From Nocardioides potassii (GTDB taxonomy: Bacteria > Actinomycetota > Actinomycetes > Propionibacteriales > Nocardioidaceae): DNA of 64,000 bases. Below are positions 23,977-32,779 of the stretch, in pieces. Within the stretch, counting starts at the first letter, position 1; every line of letters begins with the position of its first letter. Location: assembly GCF_021648885.1 (NCBI RefSeq), contig NZ_JAKJHZ010000001.1, positions 1 to 64,000 of the forward strand. Reading direction: 5' to 3'. Under the pieces are notes generated by a model. It was not told where the DNA came from and made no database searches. It saw only the letters and a program-made list of their open reading frames with translations. The translations under genes were made by a program, and so were the position numbers.

Positions 23977-24924
23977 CTAGCGGGAGTGCCAGGCGGCGAG
24001 GAGCTCGGCCTCACGCTCGGGGGTGATCGCGACGACGGGCGAGTCGAGGCAGCCCGGTGCTGTCTCGGCGGGGGTACGGAGCCGCAGCCCCGCCGCCTCG
24101 GCCGGGCGGGGGTCGTGCGCCAGCATGCCGTCGTACTCCGGGCGGGGCAGCCAGAGCGGCAGCGAGCCCTCGCCGGCCCAAGGGGCGACGTCGTGCGCCT
24201 CGAGGAAGTCCTGGTCCACCCAGGTCAGCTCCGGGTCGGAGCCCACGCCGGACGCGACGCCGGCCAGCATCTCCCCGAACGGCATCGGGGTGCCGACGGC
24301 GTCGAAGACCCCGGTCGTGCGGGCCGCGGCCAGGTCGAGCAGCCAGGCCGCGAGGTCGCGCACGTCGATCACCTGGACGACGTCCTCGGGCCGGCCCGGT
24401 GCCAGCATCTCGCCACCGCGCGCCAGGCGCTGGGGCCAGTACGCGAACCGCCCGGTGGGGTCCCCAGGACCCACGATGAGCCCCGGCCGGGCGACCACCG
24501 ACGACGCGGCGACGGACCGGATCGCCTGCTCGCAGGCGACCTTCATCCCGCCGTAGGCCTCGGGATCGACCGCGAGGTCCACGTCCTCGGTGATCGGGTC
24601 GGCCAGCGGCTGCATCGCGGCCGAGGAGTTGTCGGTGTAGACGCTGACCGTCGAGACGAAGACCCAGTGGGCGTCCGACAGGGCCGCGACCGCCGTACGG
24701 GCGTGGGACGGCAGGCGGGTCACGTCGACCACGGCGTCCCAGCCACCGTCCGCGAGGGCCGCGGGCGGCTCCTCGGAGCGGTCCCACGGCAGGTGCGGCG
24801 CGCCGTCGGGCACCGGCCCCGACTCGCCGCGGCAGGCGCACGTGACGTCCCAGCCACGCGCGACCGCCTGGGTCGCGGTCTCGCGGGAGAGGAAGCGGGT
24901 ACCACCGAGCACGAGGAGCTTCAT
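23977..24924 (-). CDS. NAD-dependent epimerase/reductase (atypical SDR)
   Basis: 315 residues. N-terminal MKLLVLGGTRFLSRETATQA is a Rossmann GGTxF motif typical of atypical SDRs. VFVSTVSVYTDNS and AYGGMKVACEQAI supply Ser, Tyr and Lys of the active site. VARPGLIVGPGDPTGRFAYW and VIDVRDLAAWLLDLA are late motifs. It resembles isoflavone-reductase/epimerase-like proteins of actinobacteria; the substrate is unknown. Monocistronic, convergent with the E2 gene. Confidence 0.78.
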   Translation of the reverse strand: MKLLVLGGTRFLSRETATQAVARGWDVTCACRGESGPVPDGAPHLPWDRSEEPPAALADGGWDAVVDVTRLPSHARTAVAALSDAHWVFVSTVSVYTDNSSAAMQPLADPITEDVDLAVDPEAYGGMKVACEQAIRSVAASSVVARPGLIVGPGDPTGRFAYWPQRLARGGEMLAPGRPEDVVQVIDVRDLAAWLLDLAAARTTGVFDAVGTPMPFGEMLAGVASGVGSDPELTWVDQDFLEAHDVAPWAGEGSLPLWLPRPEYDGMLAHDPRPAEAAGLRLRTPAETAPGCLDSPVVAITPEREAELLAAWHSR

Positions 24925-25071
24925 GAGGGCACTCCACCGCTCGTCGCGAGGGGCGGCAAGGGTGGTTCGCTGTCAGCGCAACCAGTGACGATCCTTTGTC
25001 AGGGATGACACCCCTTTGCCACAATGCTCCTCCGGAGCCTCTCGGAACATGCGCGCGAAGGGAGCGGGCAC

Positions 25072-26529
25072 ATGGCCCTCGATGCCGCCACGGCCTCGTC
25101 CGGCGAGCCGACCACGGCCGCCCTGCTGGCGCGTGCGCAGCAGGTGGCCGACCAGCTGCAGGCCGAGGCCCGCGCGGAGGCCGAGCGCCTCACCGCCGAC
25201 CTCGCGGTGCTCCGCGAGGAGGCGCGACGGCTGGCCGCGGAGGCCGAGGCCGACCGCGCCGAGGCCGGCCGCGCACGCAAGCAGGCCGAGCAGGTGCTCG
25301 CCGGCGCCTCCGAGGAGGCGGCGACCATCGTGGTCGACGCCAACGAGCAGGCCGCCCTGCTGATGGGCTCCGCCGAGGCCGCGCGGGACCAGGCCGTCGA
25401 GGCCGCCCGGGCAGAGGGCGACCAGCTGCGCTCGCAGGCGCAGGACGACGCGATCGTCCTCCGCGCGGAGTCCCAGGAGCTGCGCGACAGCGCTGCCGGG
25501 GAGCGCGCCTCGCTCCTCGAGGCCGCCAAGGCGGAGTACGACGCCGCGGTCGCCGCCGCCCAGGAGGCCGCCGCTCGACTGGTCGAGGAGGGCCGCGCCG
25601 CTGGCCAGCAGCTCCTCAGCTCGGCGACGGCCGAGGCCGAGTCGCTTCGTGCGACCGCCTCGATCGAGTCCGCCCGGATGCGCGACGAGGCGGCGCTGCA
25701 CACCGAGGAGCTGCGCCGCACCACTGGCGCGGAGACCGACAGGCTGCGCGAGGAGGCGGAGCGGACCCTGGCCGCCGCGCGCACGGAGAGCGACGAGAAG
25801 CTGCGGCACGCGGCCGAGCAGACCGAGTGGGCGACCGCGACCGTGGAGTCCGTGCTCGCCGGCGCCGCCGCCGAGTCCGACTCGATCCGCAAGGCCGCGC
25901 ACGCCGAGGCGGGCGACCACGTCCGCCTGGTCCGCGAGCGGGTGCAGGGCATCCTCGCCGCCGTCAACGGCCGCATGGCGATCGAGCTGGCCGAGGCCAA
26001 GGTGCGTGCCGAGGAGATCACCCAGGCCGCCACCGCCACCGCGGCCGAACGCGCCGCCGAGGCACGGTCCGCGCTCGAGCAGGCCCACGCCGAGGCGGCC
26101 CGCATCATCGCCGAGGCGACCGACGAGTCCGAGCGCGCCGTCGAGCGGCTCGAACGACGCCGGGCCGAGGCCGAGACCGGCGCGGCCAGCCTGCGGGCCC
26201 TCGTCGCCCAGGAGGTGACCGCCAGCCGGGCGGCCGCCGCCGAGGACCGGCGTAGGGCGCGCGAGGAGTCGCTCGCGCTGGTGGCCGACGGTCGCGCCGA
26301 GGCCGAGCAGCTGCGCGAGAGCGCCCGCCAGGCGCTCGAGCGCGCCCGCGCCGAGATCGCCCAGCTGCAGACCCGCCGCGACGGCATCGCCGCCGAGCTC
26401 GGTCAGCTGTCCGGGGTGATCGAGGCGCTCTCGGTCCCCGAGCGCGAGCAGCTCGCGGCCGACCCGGACACCCCCAGCCCAGACTCCGCCCCTGCCCCCA
26501 CCACCGCCCAGGAGACCCCCGATGCCTGA
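25072..26529 (+). CDS. Long coiled-coil protein, possibly Scy-like polarity/cytoskeletal factor
   Basis: 485 residues, almost wholly Ala/Glu/Arg/Gln heptads (for example AARLVEEGRAAGQQLLSSAT), with no membrane segment and a Pro/Asp-rich tail (DPDTPSPDSAPAPTT). Position directly before a FilP-like gene recalls the Streptomyces scy-filP pair of apical-growth scaffolds, but this product is shorter than Scy. The start ATG 25072 is set by GAAGGGAG upstream; an earlier start at 25024 lacks one. It overlaps the next gene by 8 nt, implying coupled translation. Function is inferred from context only. Confidence 0.65.
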   Translation: MALDAATASSGEPTTAALLARAQQVADQLQAEARAEAERLTADLAVLREEARRLAAEAEADRAEAGRARKQAEQVLAGASEEAATIVVDANEQAALLMGSAEAARDQAVEAARAEGDQLRSQAQDDAIVLRAESQELRDSAAGERASLLEAAKAEYDAAVAAAQEAAARLVEEGRAAGQQLLSSATAEAESLRATASIESARMRDEAALHTEELRRTTGAETDRLREEAERTLAAARTESDEKLRHAAEQTEWATATVESVLAGAAAESDSIRKAAHAEAGDHVRLVRERVQGILAAVNGRMAIELAEAKVRAEEITQAATATAAERAAEARSALEQAHAEAARIIAEATDESERAVERLERRRAEAETGAASLRALVAQEVTASRAAAAEDRRRAREESLALVADGRAEAEQLRESARQALERARAEIAQLQTRRDGIAAELGQLSGVIEALSVPEREQLAADPDTPSPDSAPAPTTAQETPDA

Positions 26530-27589
26530 CGAGATGTTCACGACCGTGCGCCGCGGCTACGACCCCGCCGAGGTCGAGAAGGCCATCGGACAGGCGCAGT
26601 CCGAGGTCGCCACCCTCCGCTCGCGGCTCCAGGCAGCCGAGGCCGACGCCGCACAGGCACGCAGCGAGGCCGCGTCGTCCCGCGAGGCGCTGGTGTCCCG
26701 GGAGTCGCAGGAGCCCGAGCTGCCGACGTACACCCACCTCGGCGAGCGCGTCGGGCAGATCCTCTCCTTGGCCGAGACCGAGGCCGCCGAGATCCGCGAC
26801 CGCGTGCTCGGCGAGGTCGAGGCGCTCCGCAAGGAGGCCGAGCAGGAGGCGGGCGCCGTCCGCGCCGACGCCGACCGCTACGCCGAGGAGACCCGCCGCG
26901 ACGCCGAGGCCGAGGGCGCCCGGGTCGTCGCCGACGCGCGTACGGCGGCCGAGTCCGAGCGCGACGCCGCCGAGCGGGACGCGTCCGCCCGCCGCGCCGA
27001 GGCCGAGGCGCTGCACGAGGACGCACGCGCGAAGGCCGCCCAGGCAGCCGCCGACTTCGAGACGACCCTGGCCGAGCGCCGTCAGAAGGCGACCTCGGAG
27101 TTCCAGGCCCAGCAGGCCGCGACGCAGGCCGAGCTCGACGCGATGAACGCCCGCAACCGCGACGCCGAGGCGACCCTCGAGCGCAACCGCGCCGAGGCCG
27201 AGTCGCGCATCGCCCGGATGCTCGCCGACGCCGAGGAGCGGGCGACCACGATGGTGGCCGAGGCCCGCGCGACGGCCGACCGCGTCAAGGCCGAGTCGGA
27301 CCGCGAGCTCACCGCCGCCGCCCAGCGCCGCGACAGCATCAACGCCCAGCTCTCCAACGTGCGGCAGATGCTCGCCACTCTCACCGGCACCGTCCCCGGC
27401 GTCTCCCTGCCGGGCGGCCCGGACGACCAGCCGGCCCAGGCGGCCGACGTACCGGCCGACGCGCCCGCCGACGAGCCCGCCGCTGGGCAGGAGCCGGACG
27501 AGGCGCCCGAGGCCGTCACCGAGGCCGAGGTCGTCGAGGCCCAGGAGGCCGCCGCCGAGGATGCCGAGGAGCGGTCGGCCAAGGGATGA
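26522..27589 (+). CDS. FilP/DivIVA-like coiled-coil protein
   Basis: 355 residues. The N-terminus MFTTVRRGYDPAEVEKAI is the DivIVA-type lipid-binding turn (RRGYDPAEV). YTHLGERVGQILSLAETEA matches the FilP/'cellulose-binding protein' signature. Residues about 110-300 are continuous coiled coil, and the C-terminus is acidic and Pro/Ala-rich. Such proteins assemble intermediate-filament-like structures at growing poles in Streptomyces (established for FilP). In a Nocardioides-like organism a role in polar growth or cell shape is inferred. Its ATG lies inside the end of the previous coiled-coil gene. Confidence 0.75.
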   Translation: MPDEMFTTVRRGYDPAEVEKAIGQAQSEVATLRSRLQAAEADAAQARSEAASSREALVSRESQEPELPTYTHLGERVGQILSLAETEAAEIRDRVLGEVEALRKEAEQEAGAVRADADRYAEETRRDAEAEGARVVADARTAAESERDAAERDASARRAEAEALHEDARAKAAQAAADFETTLAERRQKATSEFQAQQAATQAELDAMNARNRDAEATLERNRAEAESRIARMLADAEERATTMVAEARATADRVKAESDRELTAAAQRRDSINAQLSNVRQMLATLTGTVPGVSLPGGPDDQPAQAADVPADAPADEPAAGQEPDEAPEAVTEAEVVEAQEAAAEDAEERSAKG

Positions 27590-27613
27590 CGCTCGTCCCG
27601 GCGCCCAGCCGGA

Positions 27614-27693
27614 CTTCGTAGCCGAGTTCCATGGTTGTCGGCCGAGATCTCGGCCGACAACCGTTGCGGTCACCGGACATCCGGTGACTCCAG
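27614..27693. repeat. 80-bp double-palindrome element, copy B
   Basis: Second copy of the element at 9559-9638. Here the first palindrome is perfect: 30 bp with arms GGTTGTCGGCCGAGA and TCTCGGCCGACAACC (27633-27662). The second (27669-27688) has 9-bp arms GTCACCGGA/TCCGGTGAC around CA. It lies between the convergent FilP-like and carboxyltransferase genes. Confidence 0.75.
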
Positions 27694-27716
27694 CGCCAGC
27701 CCACGCCGACCGTCCG

Positions 27717-29189
27717 TCAGGCGTAGCGACGAGCCCGTCGCTCCGGGGTGCCCGGGCCGGCGGCGAGGAGGGCGCTGAGCTCGTGCTCGAGGACCGCGGC
27801 GACCCGGTGGCAGAACTCCTCGGGCTCGTCGGCGGCGTCGGGCTTCTCGGCGACGATCCGGTCGACGACGCCGCGGCGGTAGAGGTCGAGGGCCCGCACC
27901 TGCTGGGCGCGCGCCATCTCGGCGGCGTGGTCGAGGTCGCGGTGCACGATCGCCGACGCGCCCTCCGGCGGAAGCGGTGACAACCACGCGTGCTGGGCGG
28001 CGATCACCCGGTCCGCCGGCAGCAGCGCGAGCGCCCCACCGCCGTTGCCCTCCCCGAGCATCAGGCACAGCGTGGGCGCGTCGAGCGTCACGAGGTCGGC
28101 GAGCGAGCGCGCGATCTCGCCGGCCAGGCCGCCGTTCTCGGCGTCGGCCGACAGCGCCGCACCCTGGGTGTCGATCACCGTCACCAGCGGCAGTCCGAGC
28201 TCGGAGGCCAGCCGCATCCCGCGCCGGGCCTCGCGCAGCGCCTCGGGGCCCATCGGGTGGTCGGTCGTCTGCCCGCGGCGGTCCTGGCCGAGGAAGACGC
28301 ACGGCGCCTCGCCGAACCGCGCGAGCGCGATCAGCAGGCCGGGGTCGCGCTCGCCCTGACCCGTCCCGTTGAGCGGTACGACGTCGCTGGCGCCGTAGCG
28401 CAGCAGCCGGCGGACGCCCGGCCGGTCCGGCCGGCGCGACCGGGTGACGCAGTCCCACGTGTCCACGTCGGGCACCGACTCCTGCCCCGGGTCGGCCACC
28501 GGGGCGACGCCCTCCCGCGCGGCCAGCAGGATCGTCAGTGCGCGGTCGAGGATGTCGGCGATCTCGTCGGGTGGCAGGACCGCGTCGATGATGCCGTGGG
28601 CGTAGAGGTTCTCCGAGGTCTGGACGCCGTCGGGGAACGCCTTGCCGTAGAGCGCCTCGTAGACCCGCGGGCCCAGGAAGCCGACGAGCGCGCCGGGCTC
28701 GGCGACGGTCACGTGGCCGAGGGAGCCCCACGACGCCATCACCCCGCCGGTGGTCGGGTGGCGGAGGTAGACCAAGTAGGGCAGGCCCGCGGTGCGGTGG
28801 GCCGCGATCGCGGCCGAGATTCGCACCATCTGCACGAAGGCGGGCGTGCCCTCCTGCATCCGCGTGCCCCCGCTGACCGGCGCGGCGACCAGGGGCAGGC
28901 CCTCGCGCGTGGCGCGCTCGATGCCGGCCACGATCCGGTCGGCCGCGGCGCGGCCGATCGACCCGGCCAGGAAGCCGAACTCGCCGACCAGCACGCCGAT
29001 CCGGCGCCCCCGCAGCCGCGCCTCGCCGGTGAGGACCGACTCGTCGACGCCCGACCTCTCGGCCGCGGCGGCCAGCTCGGCGGCGTACTCCTCGCCGATC
29101 CCGTCGCGCGAGGGCGCGATGTCCCACGACGTCCACGAGTCGTCGTCCAGCACCAGGGCGATGAGGTCGTGCGCGGAGAGCCGGCTCAT
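27717..29189 (-). CDS. Fused acetyl-CoA carboxylase carboxyltransferase beta-alpha (AccD-AccA-like)
   Basis: 490 residues from ATG at 29189, overlapping the stop of the M1-peptidase gene (ATGA). The beta-like half shows VLVGEFGFLAGSIGRAAADR, VSGGTRMQEGTPAFVQM and YLRHPTTGGVMASWGSLGHV. The alpha-like half begins near 260 with FLGQDRRGQTTDHPMG and has VIDTQGAALS and GEGNGGGALALLPADRV, the acyl-CoA oxyanion segment. The N-terminal Cys4 zinc finger of bacterial AccD is absent. It may transfer carboxyl groups to an acyl-CoA, but a partner biotin protein is not nearby. Third gene of the sigma factor/peptidase operon. Confidence 0.8.
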   Translation of the reverse strand: MSRLSAHDLIALVLDDDSWTSWDIAPSRDGIGEEYAAELAAAAERSGVDESVLTGEARLRGRRIGVLVGEFGFLAGSIGRAAADRIVAGIERATREGLPLVAAPVSGGTRMQEGTPAFVQMVRISAAIAAHRTAGLPYLVYLRHPTTGGVMASWGSLGHVTVAEPGALVGFLGPRVYEALYGKAFPDGVQTSENLYAHGIIDAVLPPDEIADILDRALTILLAAREGVAPVADPGQESVPDVDTWDCVTRSRRPDRPGVRRLLRYGASDVVPLNGTGQGERDPGLLIALARFGEAPCVFLGQDRRGQTTDHPMGPEALREARRGMRLASELGLPLVTVIDTQGAALSADAENGGLAGEIARSLADLVTLDAPTLCLMLGEGNGGGALALLPADRVIAAQHAWLSPLPPEGASAIVHRDLDHAAEMARAQQVRALDLYRRGVVDRIVAEKPDAADEPEEFCHRVAAVLEHELSALLAAGPGTPERRARRYA

Positions 29190-30712
29190 GCGGCGGGGAC
29201 CCCCGGCTTCGGCGTGCGGCCGCCGGTGATCCAGGCGTCGAAGAAGGCCGACAGCTCGCGGCCGGTCTCCCTCTCCCAGTGGTCGAAGACCTGCTGGCGG
29301 GTGACCGACGTGTTGTCGTTGTCCTCCAGCCACGACCGCGCGATCCGGTAGAACTCGTCGTCACCGAGCTCGACCCGCAGCTCGTTCCACATCAGCGCGG
29401 GCGTGTAGTAGATGTTGGAGCTGCCGAACTGCGACGGGTCGTAGTCCCCGGGCGGACCGTACTGGTCGCGCAGGCCCTGGTCGCCGGCGCGCGCCTGGGT
29501 GATCGTCTGGCGCAGCGGGCGGATGTCGTGCTCGTCCTCGTAGATCCACTGCAGGAGCATCGTCATGCCCTCGTTGAGCCAGACGTCGCTCCAGTCGGCG
29601 GGCGACACCTGGTCGCCGTACCACTGGTGGACGAGCTCGTGCGCGATCACCTGCGGCGACAGGACGTAGTCGTTGTTGCCCAGCGTGACCATCGTCTGGG
29701 TCTCCATCGCGCTCTGCGAGTCGGTGACGACGAGGCCGAGGGAGTCGAACGGGTAGGTCCCGAGCTTGCCCTCGATCCAGTCCACCGACGCCGCCGCGGT
29801 CTGCAGTTGCTCGACGCCCTTCACCAGGCCGCGGGGCGTCCAGTAGTCGACGCGCATGCCGTCGGCGGTGGTGCCGGCGCTGTGGGCGTAGTCGCCGATC
29901 GCGAGCGTGACGAGGTACGACGACGCGGGCTCGGTGAGCTGCCACGACGTGGTGGTGGTCCCGTCGTCGTCCGTCAGCTCGGTGAGGTGGCCGTTGGAGA
30001 TGCCGGTCCACGGCGACGGCGCGTGGATCGTCACGTCGTAGAGCGCCTTGTCGGACGGCTGGTCGTTGACCGGGTACCACGTGTAGGCGCCGTAGGGCTC
30101 CTGCATCGTCCACACCTCACCGGTGTCGGTGATCGTGAAGCCGGTGGTCGAGAAGTCGCTGCGCGTGGTCGGCGCGGGCGCCGGCTCGGGGGTCCCGACG
30201 TAGTCGAGGCTGAGCTCGTGGCGCTCGTCGGCCGTGATCGGCGCCTTCACCACGAGGTCCTTCCCGCGCCGCGCGAACCCCACCGCCTCGCCGTCGAGCT
30301 GCACGCGGCCGACCGTGAGGCCGGGGCCGAGGTCGAGCTGGAAGCGCGGCGCGGTGCGGGCGGCCCGGAAGGTGACGACCGCCGAGGCCTCGAGCCGCTT
30401 CGCGTCTGGGTCCCAGTCGAGGTCGAGGTCGTAGAGCAGCGCGTCGATCCGCGGGTCGCCGACGGCCGGGTAGACGCTGTCCTCGACCGGCTCGGACAGC
30501 GCTGCGTCGAGGTCCTGCTCGACCGCCGGCACGACGACGGGCTCGGAGGCCGGGGCCACCGCGCCCTGCTCGGTGTCGGTCGTCGCCTCGGACGTGGGCG
30601 AGGCGGACGGGGTGGCGAGCTCGTCCGGACCGCTGGCCTCCGACGAGCAGCCCGCCAGCAGGACCGCGCCGGCCAGCAGAGCGGGCAGCCGACGACGCAG
30701 GGGAAGTGTCAC
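29186..30712 (-). CDS. M1-family metallopeptidase lipoprotein
   Basis: 508 residues from GTG at 30712 (GTGA overlap with the sigma gene stop). Lipoprotein signal: LPLRRRLPALLAGAVLLAGC with Cys at about 21, then a Ser/Thr/Glu-rich linker. The catalytic domain has MQEPYGAYTWYPVNDQPSDK, the substrate-site METQTM in place of GAMEN, and zinc site VIAHELVHQWYGDQV with the downstream Glu in WLNEGMTM. It is therefore an exported, membrane-anchored zinc aminopeptidase of the tricorn-factor/PepN type. A longer upstream frame lies inside the sigma gene. Confidence 0.85.
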   Translation of the reverse strand: MTLPLRRRLPALLAGAVLLAGCSSEASGPDELATPSASPTSEATTDTEQGAVAPASEPVVVPAVEQDLDAALSEPVEDSVYPAVGDPRIDALLYDLDLDWDPDAKRLEASAVVTFRAARTAPRFQLDLGPGLTVGRVQLDGEAVGFARRGKDLVVKAPITADERHELSLDYVGTPEPAPAPTTRSDFSTTGFTITDTGEVWTMQEPYGAYTWYPVNDQPSDKALYDVTIHAPSPWTGISNGHLTELTDDDGTTTTSWQLTEPASSYLVTLAIGDYAHSAGTTADGMRVDYWTPRGLVKGVEQLQTAAASVDWIEGKLGTYPFDSLGLVVTDSQSAMETQTMVTLGNNDYVLSPQVIAHELVHQWYGDQVSPADWSDVWLNEGMTMLLQWIYEDEHDIRPLRQTITQARAGDQGLRDQYGPPGDYDPSQFGSSNIYYTPALMWNELRVELGDDEFYRIARSWLEDNDNTSVTRQQVFDHWERETGRELSAFFDAWITGGRTPKPGVPAA

Positions 30713-31287
30713 CTGTCGCCCCGGAGCAACGGCCGGGCGAGCTTGCGGCCGTGGTGGATCTGCGCCTTGACGGTGCCGAGCGGGGCGTCGACGAGCGCGG
30801 CGATCTCGTCGTACGGCAGTCCGTAGACGTCGCGCAGCAGCAGCGGCTCGACGAACTGCGGGTGGTCGCGCTCGATGGTCTCCATCGCCTCGAGCAGGTC
30901 GAGGCGCGTCCCGGCGATGACGCTCGTCGTGCGCGGGTCGGGCCGGTCGTGGGCGCCGTCCTCGAAGTCGGTCGGGGTGGCCAGGTTCTTCAGCCGGCGG
31001 TACGTCGACCGCGCGCTGTTGACCGCCACGATGTGCAGCCAGGTGGTGAACCGGCCGCGACCGCCCCAGGTGTGGATCTTGGTCGCGACGTTGAGCATCG
31101 CCTCCTGGCACGCGTCCTCCGCGTCGCCGGAGTAGGGGAGCACCCCGCGGCAGATGTTGAGCACGCGTGGACGCACGGCTGCGAGCAGCTGCTCGAGCGC
31201 GTCGCGGTCGCCGTCACGGGCGTCGCGGGCGAGCTCGTCGATCTCGTCCGCCGTCAGTGCGGCCCCGCGGTCCCCCGAATCCATCAC
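30709..31287 (-). CDS. ECF-type RNA polymerase sigma factor
   Basis: 192 residues. Region 2: LLAAVRPRVLNICRGVLPYS, DAEDACQEAMLNVATKI and FTTWLHIVAVNSARS (core and -10 binding). Region 4: VEPLLLRDVYGLPYDEIAAL and APLGTVKAQIHHGRKLAR (-35 binding). No anti-sigma gene is adjacent; the next gene is a lipoprotein peptidase overlapping by 4 nt. The start is GTG 31287 or ATG 31284. A TATCGT box lies 6 nt upstream, overlapping the -10 of the divergent kinase gene. Confidence 0.85.
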   Translation of the reverse strand: MMDSGDRGAALTADEIDELARDARDGDRDALEQLLAAVRPRVLNICRGVLPYSGDAEDACQEAMLNVATKIHTWGGRGRFTTWLHIVAVNSARSTYRRLKNLATPTDFEDGAHDRPDPRTTSVIAGTRLDLLEAMETIERDHPQFVEPLLLRDVYGLPYDEIAALVDAPLGTVKAQIHHGRKLARPLLRGDR

Positions 31288-31307
31288 CCCTGCACGATAA
31301 TGCCCGG
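31288..31307. promoter_or_regulatory. Overlapping divergent leaderless promoters (sigma factor / Ser-Thr kinase)
   Basis: Only 20 bp separate the two start codons. Minus-strand -10 TATCGT occupies 31299-31294 and plus-strand -10 GATAAT occupies 31296-31301, each 6 nt from its start codon. The two polymerases must compete for the same DNA, which could link expression of the two genes. Confidence 0.6.
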
Positions 31308-32768
31308 GTGTCCGCTCCCTCTCGTCTCGGTCGGTATCCGGTGCGCCGTCGCATCGGGTCGGGGGCCTTCGCGACCGTGTGGCTCGCCTACGACGAGCAC
31401 CTCGACTCGCCCGTGGCGATCAAGGTGCTCGCCGACAACTGGACCGGCGACCTCCACATCCGCCAGCGCTTCGTCGAGGAGGGCCGCTTCCTCCGCAAGG
31501 TCGAGTCGCCCCACGTGGTGACGGTCTACGACGCCGGCGAGCTGCCCGACGAGCGGCCGTTCCTCGTGATGGCGTACGCCGACCAGGGCACGCTGGCCGA
31601 CCGCCTCGAGCTGTCGGCCCTCGAGCCGTCGCAGGCCCTGACCGTCCTCACCCAGGTGGGCCGCGGGCTCACCGCGCTGCACGACCGCGGGGTGCTGCAC
31701 CGCGACATCAAGCCGGCCAACGTCCTGTTCCGCACCGTCGAGAGCGCCCGTGGCGCCCAGGTCGTCGCGATGGTCGGCGACCTCGGGCTGGGCAAGGCGA
31801 TGGACATGTCCTCGCGCCTCACGATGGTCGGCGGCACGCCCACCTACGTCGCCCCCGAGCAGGCCCAGGGCGAGGCGCTGGACGGGCGCGCCGACCAGTT
31901 CTCGCTGGCCGCGCTCGCCTACTACCTCCTGGCCGGCCGGCAGCCGTTCCACCACACCACGCTCGCCGCCGCCGAGGACCCCGCGCCACCCCCGCCGATG
32001 GACATCGGCAACCCCGAGGCCGACGCCGTCGTGGGCAAGGCGCTCTCCAAGGACCGCGACGACCGCTACGACGACGTCGAGTCCTTCACCGCCGCCCTCG
32101 CCGAGGCCCTCGGCGGCCAGGTCGAGGAGGCGCCGCTGGCGTGGGTGCCGACCGACCCCGAGCTCACCCAGGCGGCCGCCCGTCCCGTCGGCACGGACCG
32201 CCTGCGCGACTCGGCCGCGCCCGCGAGCAGGGGTCGGCGGCGCCGCCTGCCCTGGCTCGTCGCCGGGATCGTCGCGCTGGCCGGAGGTTTCGGCGTCGGG
32301 TGGGCCGCCGAGCAGGGGGCGACGACCGAGCGCACGATCGAGGACGCCACCGGGACGATCGAGGTGACGGTGCCCGAGTCCTGGACGACCCAGGTCGACC
32401 CCGAGCAGTGGACACCGCAGCTCGAGGGACAGACCGAGCAGCCCGCCCTCGCCGTCGGGTCGAGGCCCGGCTGGAACACCACCACCGACGCCGCCCCCGG
32501 TGTCTTCGTGGGCGTGCTGGTCGCCGAGAAGCTCCCCGCCCGGGTCCCGCAGCACTTCGCCTGCGAGGAGAACGGCCAGCCGATCGAGGACGTGCAGGAC
32601 GGCGACGAGTCCAGGACCGTCTACTTCCGGGGCTGCCCCGGCGCCGACGTCATCGTCGAGCGCGTCGTGCAGGCCACCACCAACCGGCTGCTCTGGATCC
32701 AGGTGGCGGCCGACGACCGGCCCACGGCCACGCGCGTGCTGGCGTCGGTGACGACGTACGGCCTCTAG
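31308..32768 (+). CDS. Membrane Ser/Thr protein kinase with extracellular C-terminal domain
   Basis: 486 residues. Kinase domain 1-270: glycine loop RRIGSGAFATVW, Lys39 (AIKV), catalytic HRDIKPANVL (Asp133), and DLG instead of DFG (Asp158), then GTPTYVAPEQAQG and DQFSLAALAYYLLAG. A basic stretch (RGRRRRL) precedes a single helix (about 308-330). The outside domain starts GTIEVTVPESW and ends LLWIQVAADD..ATRVLASV. That end pattern resembles the two paralogous proteins encoded just downstream on the other strand. Likely a PknB-type sensor of envelope or redox conditions. GTG at 31308 is leaderless-type. Confidence 0.85.
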   Translation: MSAPSRLGRYPVRRRIGSGAFATVWLAYDEHLDSPVAIKVLADNWTGDLHIRQRFVEEGRFLRKVESPHVVTVYDAGELPDERPFLVMAYADQGTLADRLELSALEPSQALTVLTQVGRGLTALHDRGVLHRDIKPANVLFRTVESARGAQVVAMVGDLGLGKAMDMSSRLTMVGGTPTYVAPEQAQGEALDGRADQFSLAALAYYLLAGRQPFHHTTLAAAEDPAPPPPMDIGNPEADAVVGKALSKDRDDRYDDVESFTAALAEALGGQVEEAPLAWVPTDPELTQAAARPVGTDRLRDSAAPASRGRRRRLPWLVAGIVALAGGFGVGWAAEQGATTERTIEDATGTIEVTVPESWTTQVDPEQWTPQLEGQTEQPALAVGSRPGWNTTTDAAPGVFVGVLVAEKLPARVPQHFACEENGQPIEDVQDGDESRTVYFRGCPGADVIVERVVQATTNRLLWIQVAADDRPTATRVLASVTTYGL

Positions 32769-32779
32769 GTCGACCCGAC

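Noticed and set aside
27590..27716. A short reading frame through the 80-bp repeat
   Set aside because: The frame depends on palindrome sequence, has no ribosome site, and appears in neither copy with conserved length.
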